Shown in pieces: positions 18,055-23,696 of a DNA stretch of 29,390 nt (its first letter is position 1; every line of letters begins with the position of its first letter). This DNA comes from a virus. The position numbers and the translations under genes are program-made. The notes under the pieces are model-generated. The model saw nothing but the letters and a program-made list of their open reading frames with translations, made no database searches and was not told where the DNA came from. The stretch covers positions 1 to 29,390 of the IMG/VR virus record IMGVR_UViG_3300048009_000719, one strand, 5' to 3'.

Positions 18055-18418
18055 TGATATATCTCCTTAACATCGGTAAGTATTTGCTCTTCCAGAAGGG
18101 ACTGCATTTTAAGTAAGCAAACGATCCACCATTTGCTAATGCATAAGCACTATTTCTCACACGCCAGTCAAAGAAGTCGAAATTGCATCCCCTGCAAAAC
18201 TTTTCAGCAATACCTATAGGCACCTGCTCCCAGCTAGTTTGGTTTGCAATCTCCTCAACCGTATCCACAGAAAGTCCTGAACGAATAGCTATCTCTTCAT
18301 CCGACAATACACGGACTGAAGATTTGCCAATCTTTTCCCTCGCTAATAATCTTACAAAAACAGGCGGGAAGTAACTAAAAACCTCCCACCCCTTCCTGAT
18401 TTTCCGCTCCATCTTCAT
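18026..18418 (-). CDS. HTH protein upstream of small terminase
   Basis: A 130-residue basic protein. Residues ~38-58 (LSDEEIAIRSGLSVDTVEEI) form a helix-turn-helix, followed by TSWEQVP, AEKFCRGC and an F-x-Y-L-K...P-W/F pattern. I recall similar small proteins next to terminase genes in environmental phages, with no characterised function. It overlaps its neighbours by 29 and 44 bp, so it belongs to the packaging operon. It might recognise the packaging site together with the TerS candidate, or regulate late genes. Confidence 0.65.
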   Translation of the reverse strand: MKMERKIRKGWEVFSYFPPVFVRLLAREKIGKSSVRVLSDEEIAIRSGLSVDTVEEIANQTSWEQVPIGIAEKFCRGCNFDFFDWRVRNSAYALANGGSFAYLKCSPFWKSKYLPMLRRYINAKKKEVSY

Positions 18419-18623
18419 CTATAATATCCTTGATCGCTTTTACGCATAGTCTTAATTTTTTATTCTGCTCAGGAAACTTTAACTGGTTCCCCAAACTACC
18501 CACCAAAATTGGTCTACCATTCTCACCACTCCGAAACCCAACACACAAATATCCATCAAACATTTCTTCATGCAAAGGCCTCAAATAATTCTTAATATCA
18601 TTAGTTGTCATGTCACCACTCAT
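18375..18623 (-). CDS. Unknown small protein, first gene of the late unit
   Basis: The frame is open to 18701, but the first 26 codons would cross the proposed promoter and arm sites. The ATG at 18623 (MSGDMTTNDIKNYLRPLHEE) or 18611 is more likely, giving 82 or 78 residues. The protein is a small alpha/beta domain (FDGYLCVGFRSGENGRPILV) with an acidic Gly-rich end. No family was recognised. It is the first late gene after attP. Confidence 0.6.
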   Translation of the reverse strand: MSGDMTTNDIKNYLRPLHEEMFDGYLCVGFRSGENGRPILVGSLGNQLKFPEQNKKLRLCVKAIKDIIDEDGAENQEGVGGF

Positions 18624-18657
18624 GCATTTGATTTTCCATTTAAGTTTTTGAAAACGC

Positions 18658-18686
18658 AAGATAATTTGACAATTTATGACAATCAA
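18658..18686 (-). promoter_or_regulatory. Candidate leftward late promoter
   Basis: On the minus strand TTGATT (18686-18681) and TATCTT (18663-18658) are separated by exactly 17 bp, each matching 4 of 6 sigma70 consensus bases. It would start transcripts about 28 bp before the first late gene. Both left-arm TGACAAT repeats overlap its spacer or -35 region, so integrase binding could shut it off. Weak by consensus alone. Confidence 0.3.
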
Positions 18687-18904
18687 TTCAATCGAACCCA
18701 CTGTTTATCTACTACTATTAATGCATGACACGCATGAGGTCGGCAGTTCGAATCTGCCATCTCCCACCACTCTTAAATAACTACAAAAGAGTGACTTACA
18801 AAATAATTAATTCTCTTTTTTGTAGCCTTAAATATCTCATAATATTTGACAATATCTGACAATTATACCTAATATCCGCTCAAATTTGACAATGATTTGA
18901 CAAT
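18667..18904 (+). repeat. Six TGACAAT direct repeats in three pairs (integrase arm sites)
   Basis: TGACAAT occurs at 18667, 18677, 18847, 18857, 18887 and 18898, all in the same orientation, in pairs spaced 10, 10 and 11 bp apart, about one helical turn. One pair lies left of the tRNA-like core and two pairs lie right. This is the layout of arm-type sites that a tyrosine integrase's N-terminal domain binds. The last copy overlaps the integrase ATG, suggesting autoregulation. Several copies are preceded by T and so also match a -35 box (TTGACA), an alternative reading. Confidence 0.65.
18721..18769 (+). other. attP: attP: 3' part of a tRNA-Val(GAC) gene
   Basis: The segment folds as the 3' part of a tRNA: anticodon stem ATGC/GCAT around a loop with anticodon GAC (18727-18729), variable loop AGGTC, T arm GGCAG-TTCGAAT-CTGCC, acceptor strand ATCTCCC, discriminator A and CCA (18767-18769). 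The 5' half (D arm and acceptor 5' strand) is absent, so it is not a functional tRNA. Phages that integrate into tRNA genes carry this 3' end to restore the gene. It lies 133 bp before the integrase start. The exact core limits need the host attB. Confidence 0.85.
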
Positions 18905-19859
18905 GGATTTTAAGGTAACACAGGTAAGTTTTTCAAAAAATTCTCCATGGATGGTAACACTGACCCATCAAAAGAAGAGAATCTACAGGAAGTTTTTCAA
19001 GTCTAAGAAAAAAGCAAAGGACTTCATTGACGAAGAAGAAGCTAAGATTGATTTAGGATTATCTGAAGAGAAATCATCATCAATGGGACTAAAACATGCG
19101 ATTGAATTATTCCTGGAGGATTGTGAGAACTCTAATTTACGCCCTACATCAATAAATACCTACACCCAAAGACTGACAAAGTTCTTAGGTTGGAAAGGTA
19201 ACTGCAGTATCACGGAAGTGACACGCAAGGACATCAAGCAGTTTGCTGAGACAAGTAATAACAAACACACAAGATTAGCATACAGGAATGATACTGCATA
19301 TCTCATGAATTGGTGTGGAATGAAAGAGTGGATACCTGAGGGTGGATTCTACAATATTAAGCTCAGGGAAATACTTGTGGATGAGCGAGAGATACCCATT
19401 CTTACTCCCGAGCAAGCATATGATATTCTTTTCGCAATACCAGAAGCACACAAGCTGAGGACGGCATTACAAATGTTTGCAGGGCTTCGTCCATTTGAGG
19501 CATGTAGGGTGGAGCATGTAACGCCTGAAAAAATAATCATCAAGGGCGAAGAATCGAAAGGTAGGAGGTCGAGAACTTTGACTGACTTACCTTGCAATTT
19601 GAAAGTCTGGATTCAGAATTTCAAGGTAAAGCCATGCTCATACAATGCATTCAGGCTGGCAAGAGAAAGGTCGGCAGGATCATTAGGGCACGATGCGATG
19701 CGTCATTCCTTCTGTACATATGGCTATTGGTACTTAGGTCAGGAGAAAACAATGAGATACACTGGGCATACAAATCACAGGACATTTCATCATCATTATT
19801 GCGACCAAAATATTACTGAAAAACAAGCAGATTTTTGGTTTAAAGTGTCACCAGAGTGA
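18903..19859 (+). CDS. int: Tyrosine-type integrase
   Basis: Starts at ATG 18903 (an upstream in-frame TTG at 18897 adds two residues), giving 318 residues. The N-terminus (WMVTLTHQKKRIYRKFFKSK) is a basic arm-binding domain. Residues ~60-140 are the core-binding SAM-like domain. The catalytic set is present: R196 (GLRPFEACR), a beta-hairpin Lys near 219, H263-x-x-x-R267 (HDAMR), H289 (TGH) and nucleophile Y299 (HHHYC). It should recombine attP with a host tRNA-Val gene. No Shine-Dalgarno is seen, and the start codon overlaps an arm repeat. A TTGACA at 18846 with TAATAT at 18870 is a possible promoter. Confidence 0.93.
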   Translation: MDFKVTQVSFSKNSPWMVTLTHQKKRIYRKFFKSKKKAKDFIDEEEAKIDLGLSEEKSSSMGLKHAIELFLEDCENSNLRPTSINTYTQRLTKFLGWKGNCSITEVTRKDIKQFAETSNNKHTRLAYRNDTAYLMNWCGMKEWIPEGGFYNIKLREILVDEREIPILTPEQAYDILFAIPEAHKLRTALQMFAGLRPFEACRVEHVTPEKIIIKGEESKGRRSRTLTDLPCNLKVWIQNFKVKPCSYNAFRLARERSAGSLGHDAMRHSFCTYGYWYLGQEKTMRYTGHTNHRTFHHHYCDQNITEKQADFWFKVSPE

Positions 19860-19887
19860 TACGCTAGTGTCACGCCAGTGTCACCAG
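19844..19887 (+). repeat. Four tandem 11-bp iteron-like repeats
   Basis: Copies start at 19844, 19855, 19866 and 19877: AGTGTCACCAG, AGTGATACGCT, AGTGTCACGCC, AGTGTCACCAG. The period is exactly 11 bp, and the first and last copies are identical. The core GTGTCAC is nearly palindromic. The array straddles the integrase stop codon and leads into the unusual region at 19907-20002. It could bind a replication initiator or, less likely, integrase/excisionase. Confidence 0.6.
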
Positions 19888-19906
19888 CTGTGTATCTGAT
19901 GCACCC

Positions 19907-19986
19907 TACGCGCGCGTATGTGTGTGTATGCGTGCGCGATATTAAGTCTATATTATATATACATAGACTATAGTATAATATATATA
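19907..19986. other. Alternating Py-Pu run and AT-rich palindromes (candidate origin)
   Basis: 19907-19938 is 32 bp of uninterrupted pyrimidine-purine alternation (CG, TG and TA steps), prone to Z-DNA. 19941-19986 is almost pure A/T and contains the inverted repeat AGTCTAT (19945-19951) / ATAGACT (19963-19969) plus further TATA palindromes. With the neighbouring iterons this resembles the binding-site plus unwinding-element layout of a replication origin. Function is inferred. Confidence 0.5.
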
Positions 19987-20002
19987 CCCCCTAAAGGGGG
20001 TA
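19985..20002. terminator. Strong C5/G5 hairpin between converging genes
   Basis: TACCCCC (19985-19991), loop TAAA, GGGGGTA (19996-20002) is a 7-bp perfect stem with a tetraloop. It lies between the integrase end and the RHH gene end, which converge. It lacks a good T-tract on either side (AT-rich sequence follows on the minus strand), so a terminator is only probable. It could instead be a structural part of the origin. Confidence 0.45.
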
Positions 20003-20012
20003 CTAGGGGGAA

Positions 20013-20237
20013 TCAAAATTTTTGCTTACTTTCGTTAGCCTCATGAACCCAAAACCTACTTCCTTTAAGAAACTTTGTAAGTTCAGGTTTATCTTTTGAT
20101 CTAATTATCTCACAGCAACTAAGAAGTGCTTGTTCTCCGAATTGCGATAGAGACATATTTAGTTCTTCTGCGAGTCCTTTAACAACATTGTACTGTTGTT
20201 CGGGCAAGCGGACTCCAAGTGTGATTTGTTTACTCAT
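20013..20237 (-). CDS. Ribbon-helix-helix regulator
   Basis: A 74-residue protein. Residues 4-37 fit the Arc/CopG ribbon-helix-helix fold: beta strand ITLGVRLP, helix EQQYNVVKGLAEEL, turn NMS, helix LSQFGEQALLS. The basic C-terminal tail lacks a known motif. It is read leftward, away from the early operon, and its ATG overlaps the stop of the membrane-protein gene by 8 bp. Among the genes seen here it is the best candidate for a repressor controlling lysogeny or early expression. An antitoxin or plasmid-type copy regulator is also possible. Confidence 0.75.
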   Translation of the reverse strand: MSKQITLGVRLPEQQYNVVKGLAEELNMSLSQFGEQALLSCCEIIRSKDKPELTKFLKGSRFWVHEANESKQKF

Positions 20238-20475
20238 TGTTTTTGATTAGGGTATCTTGTTTGTTGTGGGGAGGGATTTCTCGGTTTTGATATATAATAT
20301 AAAAAAACTTTGAAATAGATATGAACGCAAATACCCAGCATAATGTTCGCAACTGTTTGCAAAGTTTATCCATTTCACGGATACTTTTTCCGTCAATTGC
20401 AATGTCTTTTAATGGAAAATCTACAATGAAATCAGATTGAGTTTCATTATTTTCTATTAGGGTAATTTTATTCAT
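20230..20475 (-). CDS. Small single-pass membrane protein
   Basis: An 81-residue protein with a soluble N-terminal part and one membrane helix at ~45-62 (CWVFAFISISKFFYIIY), then a short polar tail. It is co-transcribed with and translationally coupled to the RHH regulator. Membrane proteins beside a repressor in temperate phages are often superinfection-exclusion or immunity proteins; alternatively it is the partner of a toxin-antitoxin-like pair. No family was recognised. Confidence 0.6.
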   Translation of the reverse strand: MNKITLIENNETQSDFIVDFPLKDIAIDGKSIREMDKLCKQLRTLCWVFAFISISKFFYIIYQNREIPPHNKQDTLIKNNE

Positions 20476-20514
20476 GGGGCGGGATGGTTATTTTTTAATA
20501 TTTTGTATTTTAAG

Positions 20515-20543
20515 TTATTTGCAAATATTTTAGAGTATGTCAA
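20515..20543 (-). promoter_or_regulatory. Candidate leftward promoter with palindromic operator
   Basis: On the minus strand there is a perfect TTGACA (-35) at 20543-20538. The 12-bp perfect palindrome TATTTGCAAATA (20516-20527) lies over the spacer and the -10 position (AAATAA at 20520-20515, a poor match, spacing 17). A palindrome covering the promoter of a membrane-protein/RHH unit suggests an autoregulatory operator. The divergent early operon starts about 100 bp away. Confidence 0.4.
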
Positions 20544-20625
20544 GTTATTAGATAGTAAATTATTTATTTCGATTACTTTTCATTTTTTTCTTGTTTAGAA
20601 AACTTTTTTCCATATTCGTAAATGT

Positions 20626-20844
20626 ATGAGTGATATGGAAAGCAAAGAAAATGATTTAGTGGAGGTTTCAGAAGCCGCTGAAATACTAGGATACAAAACG
20701 CCAAAGTCTGTCCGTGATTTAATAGCAAAGGGTAGACTATCTGCCTACAAGCGACCTTTGGGTAGAAAAATTTTAGTATCAATCCGTGAGGTAAAAAAAA
20801 TTAATCAACCTGTTCTTATTTCGAAAGGAGATTTAGATGTCTGA
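20626..20844 (+). CDS. Excisionase/MerR-like HTH protein, first early gene
   Basis: A 72-residue protein with an HTH_17-type winged helix-turn-helix: VEVSEAAEILGYKTPKSVRD then LIAKGRLSAYKRPLGRKILV, the typical 'helix-turn-helix, wing, basic' layout of phage excisionases. As first gene of the rightward operon it could be Xis, directing excision with the integrase, or an early activator. No Shine-Dalgarno precedes the ATG at 20626. The gene overlaps the next start by 8 bp, and its 3' end contains the strong AAAGGAG site for that gene. Confidence 0.75.
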   Translation: MSDMESKENDLVEVSEAAEILGYKTPKSVRDLIAKGRLSAYKRPLGRKILVSIREVKKINQPVLISKGDLDV

Positions 20845-21568
20845 TATACCTGAAAATGTAAAAGCAATCTGTAAAGAGATTGATTTGAGTTCAAGCGAAG
20901 CATGCTGGGAGTTGCCACAAAGAAAAGGCACATGGATCATGAAGCACAAGTCTTTGGAGAAGATTGCAGCGTTCAAAGGCGTAAAGTTTGATCTTCCTGA
21001 ATATATTGAAACATCTGCTGAAAAGAAGATCTGCATAATTATGGTACAGGGGCATCTGGGGGATAAGACTGAATGGTCAATCGGGGAAGCCACAGCGTAC
21101 AATAACAAGAACTCATATCCATTTGCGATGGCTGAGAAACGGGCAAAGGATCGTGTAATCCTGAAATTGGTTGGTCTTCATGGTGATGTTTACTCCGAGG
21201 AAGAAGCTGACGATTTCAAAGATACTCAAAAAAAAACTAAAGAGCATTTAGAGGAGTCGGTGGAAAAGAATTATTCAGTCATTGAGGGCATGGTTCGTCA
21301 AAGTACGGACAATCCAATTGAGGAAGCGATTCCTACAGCAGTCAAAAAGTATGGCGGTAGATTACTTTCTGATTTGAAGGAAGATGAATTAGTCGAGCTT
21401 CAGGAAATGGTAACAACCAAAAAGTGGGCACAGAGAATAGATGATGCACTAGATGTATTCAGACCTGCTCCAATCGACGAGATAGCTGAGCAAGGAGCCG
21501 ATGACCCAACAGCACCTGAAGTCGTAGAAACCTTTAAGCAAGCAGACACAGCATGGCTGAACCTGTAG
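20837..21568 (+). CDS. Single-strand annealing protein candidate
   Basis: A 243-residue protein with one of the few clear Shine-Dalgarno sites (AAAGGAG, 6 bp before ATG). Residues ~45-120 include ICIIMVQGHLGD, WSIGEA and SYPFAMAEKRAKDRVILKL followed by GLHGDVYSEEEAD. The AMAEKRAxDRxxLxLxGL pattern is common to Rad52/Sak/Erf-type phage recombination proteins. The C-terminal half is acidic and helical. It overlaps an exonuclease gene by 16 bp, and such annealase-exonuclease pairs form Red-like recombination modules. The exact superfamily is uncertain. Confidence 0.65.
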   Translation: MSDIPENVKAICKEIDLSSSEACWELPQRKGTWIMKHKSLEKIAAFKGVKFDLPEYIETSAEKKICIIMVQGHLGDKTEWSIGEATAYNNKNSYPFAMAEKRAKDRVILKLVGLHGDVYSEEEADDFKDTQKKTKEHLEESVEKNYSVIEGMVRQSTDNPIEEAIPTAVKKYGGRLLSDLKEDELVELQEMVTTKKWAQRIDDALDVFRPAPIDEIAEQGADDPTAPEVVETFKQADTAWLNL

Positions 21569-22635
21569 ACAAAAGAGCAAAAGGAGGCATAGCCTACCCT
21601 TCTGGCTCATCCATTGGTTACCTAAGAAACTGTATAGGTAGACATCAGGCACAGCAGAACTTTCCTGACAAAGATGACAATGATGCAAACTTGGGAACAG
21701 AGATACATTGGCATTTGTCTGAGGAAACAGCTGAAGATGATTTACCTGATCATGTAGAGTTTGCGGTGACAACAGCTAGGAAAATGACCGAACAGCTTCG
21801 TCAGGAATTTCAGGTAAATGGAAATGTGGTACGGGAAAAAAGAATATGGTTGGAAGAAAAAGGAGAACCAAAGTTCTCAGGCGAGATAGACTTCTTTGAG
21901 GTATCAGAAGATCAGACAATCGCATCAATCATAGATTATAAAACACTCTTTGGATATCATGCACCAGCAGAGATTAACAGACAGCTACAAATCTACTCTG
22001 TTCTGCTACTAGAAGAATATCCAAAGCTACAAAAAGTATACCTTGGGTTAGTACAACCGATGCTAGGAAAAGTAACCAAAGCATCATTGGATGTTAAATC
22101 CATAAAAATTTTAAGGGAGAATCTCATAAAGCTAATAGACGAGGCGATGGGGGAGAATCCAAAAAGAACGGCGGGTGCGGATCAATGCAGATGGTGTAAA
22201 GCGTTAGCTCACTGTCCAGAGGCGTACGAATACATAAAGAAAAATACACAAGATGAAATTGAGATGGAAGCTATTGGTAATGAAGAACTATCTGAAAAAA
22301 TGGGCTTTGCACCCCTTTTGGAGAGATTTATTAAGGAAATTAAAGACTTGGTCAGGGCTAGGCTTGAAAAAGACATTGAGGTTCCTGATTTCAAGCTTCG
22401 TTCAACTGGGAAAATTACTACTTATAATCCTGTTGAAGCTTCGAAAATTCTATTTGATGCTAATCTCAGTATCGAGGAATTCTTGGGGTGCTGCTCGATC
22501 AAAGAACCTGCATTGATAAAGGCTTGGCAGAAATACACAGGACTCCCTGCCAAGAAGGCAAAAGAGGAGTTACGCACAAGATTAGAAAATGCGATATCTC
22601 AAAAGGAGAAATCTAAAAGCATTTCAAGGGTATGA
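21553..22635 (+). CDS. PD-(D/E)XK exonuclease (DUF2800-like)
   Basis: A 360-residue protein. The nuclease core shows GTEIHWHL near 57, FSGEID with E111/D113, IIDYKT with D128 and K130, and QLQIYSVLL near 148. The Cys-rich QCRWCKALAHC (C212, C215, C221) follows, as in Cas4/AddB-related or DUF2800 nucleases, though only three clustered Cys are present. The C-terminal ~110 residues are helical and may bind DNA or the annealing partner. With the preceding gene it would process DNA ends for annealing recombination. Confidence 0.75.
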   Translation: MAEPVDKRAKGGIAYPSGSSIGYLRNCIGRHQAQQNFPDKDDNDANLGTEIHWHLSEETAEDDLPDHVEFAVTTARKMTEQLRQEFQVNGNVVREKRIWLEEKGEPKFSGEIDFFEVSEDQTIASIIDYKTLFGYHAPAEINRQLQIYSVLLLEEYPKLQKVYLGLVQPMLGKVTKASLDVKSIKILRENLIKLIDEAMGENPKRTAGADQCRWCKALAHCPEAYEYIKKNTQDEIEMEAIGNEELSEKMGFAPLLERFIKEIKDLVRARLEKDIEVPDFKLRSTGKITTYNPVEASKILFDANLSIEEFLGCCSIKEPALIKAWQKYTGLPAKKAKEELRTRLENAISQKEKSKSISRV

Positions 22636-22706
22636 TCGAGCTATGCACATTTATCATCCTAACCCTTGTTGTAATGGCATTAATAATGGATTCTTTTGAT
22701 GTATAG
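22632..22706 (+). CDS. 24-residue hydrophobic peptide
   Basis: A tiny frame whose ATG overlaps the exonuclease stop (ATGA) and whose TAG lies just inside the start of the RusA gene. It encodes MIELCTFIILTLVVMALI then MDSFDV, a single membrane-spanning helix. The reading frame exactly fills the gap between two genes with coupled junctions, which argues for translation. Function unknown; holin-like, inhibitory or leader peptide roles are all possible. Confidence 0.45.
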   Translation: MIELCTFIILTLVVMALIMDSFDV

Positions 22707-23142
22707 ATTTTGGATAAATTGCAGACCACCACGCTCAACTGGGCAGGCAACTAAAAAGGTTGGTGTGCGTAAGAATGGTAAGCCATTTAGTTACACAAGT
22801 GCTCGTGGGAAATCATTACACAATGAGTTTATGAGTCTGCTCATGCCATATGTTCCGCTCAAGGCATTAGATGGGCCACTATGTATGGAAGTAAGATATG
22901 CCCTGCCCTTTCTTAAGACAGAAAGAAAAGCAATCAGGGAAAAAGGATGGGTATATCACGATAAAAAGCCTGATGCAGATAATTTACTCAAAGTATTTCA
23001 GGATATCATGGAAAGATTAAATTTCTTTGAAAAAGGAGACTCACAATTAGTCGATGTTAGAATCATAAAAGTAAGATCAGAAAATCCAGGGATTGGAGTG
23101 AAACTTTACGCAACCCATGACCTAGAGGATTTTGATGTATGA
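22699..23142 (+). CDS. rusA: RusA-type Holliday junction resolvase
   Basis: From ATG 22699 (the in-frame TTG at 22696 is less likely) a 147-residue protein. The RusA signature is present: KKPDADNLLKVFQDIMERL with D92 and D94, then GDSQLVD with D114, matching the three metal-binding Asp of RusA (D70, D72, D91 in the E. coli protein). The N-terminus (RFWINCRPPRSTGQ) matches the family's opening strand. It resolves branched recombination intermediates before packaging. Neighbouring genes are recombination and replication functions. Confidence 0.88.
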   Translation: MYRFWINCRPPRSTGQATKKVGVRKNGKPFSYTSARGKSLHNEFMSLLMPYVPLKALDGPLCMEVRYALPFLKTERKAIREKGWVYHDKKPDADNLLKVFQDIMERLNFFEKGDSQLVDVRIIKVRSENPGIGVKLYATHDLEDFDV

Positions 23143-23696
23143 GAATTTGTATTACAATAGATGAAGATTCTTTAGCATTCGCTAGGCTTGAAAAGCTGGT
23201 GAGCGTAACAGGTATGAAGAGCAAGCAGGATGTCTTTTTGGCAGCCCTAGCTCAGTATCGTTTAGATATACAGGCTGAGGAGCCTAAGAAAAAAAGACGA
23301 GTCACAGCTACTAAGAAAGAAAAGCATCTTGGTGAAGGCTCACGACCAAAAGACATAAAAGAGGTAACCCAGTTTTTTAGACAAAGACAAGTACCTGAGC
23401 CTGTTGAGCCAAAAGCGAAAATCTTCTACGAACACTATCAGTCAAAAGGATGGCAACTACGCAGTGGTTCACCAATTAAGAACTGGGGATGCTGTCTGAC
23501 AACATTCCAACAGAACAATGCTGATTGGCGACCTGTTCAGACTGATAACACAACAAACCTGAAACTACAGGACTTTTTAAACTGGGTAAAAGACGAGCGT
23601 CCCTCTTGGTACGGCAAGCTAAGGGATGTGCAAAGCATAGATGATATAGATGGTTATTACATTCAAGAATACAAACAAAACATTGGAAAATTTTGA
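23139..23696 (+). CDS. Replisome organiser/helicase loader-like protein
   Basis: A 185-residue protein starting in an ATGA overlap with rusA. Residues 1-48 look like a small ribbon-helix-helix or dimerisation unit (CITIDEDSLAFARLEKLVSV). A basic linker (KKKRRVTATKKEKHL) follows. Residues ~75-125 (VTQFFRQRQVPEPVEPKAKI, FYEHYQSKGWQLRSGSPIKN, WGC) match the F-x-x-Y-x-x-x-G-W...K-x-W module found at the C-terminus of phage replication initiation/loader proteins. It sits directly before and overlaps the DnaB-like gene, supporting a role in helicase loading or origin recognition. Whether it binds the 11-bp iterons is untested. Confidence 0.6.
   Translation: MRICITIDEDSLAFARLEKLVSVTGMKSKQDVFLAALAQYRLDIQAEEPKKKRRVTATKKEKHLGEGSRPKDIKEVTQFFRQRQVPEPVEPKAKIFYEHYQSKGWQLRSGSPIKNWGCCLTTFQQNNADWRPVQTDNTTNLKLQDFLNWVKDERPSWYGKLRDVQSIDDIDGYYIQEYKQNIGKF

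Noticed and set aside
18721-18769. Complete tRNA-Val gene
   Set aside because: Only the anticodon arm to CCA is present; no D arm or 5' acceptor strand precedes it.
18768-18825. Inverted repeats CACTCTT/AAGAGTG and CTACAAAAGAG/CTCTTTTTTGTAG as a terminator
   Set aside because: Arms compete for the same bases, one is imperfect and no T-tract follows. More likely part of attP architecture or chance.
19844-19887. CRISPR-like array
   Set aside because: Units are only 11 bp and contiguous, with no spacers and no cas genes.
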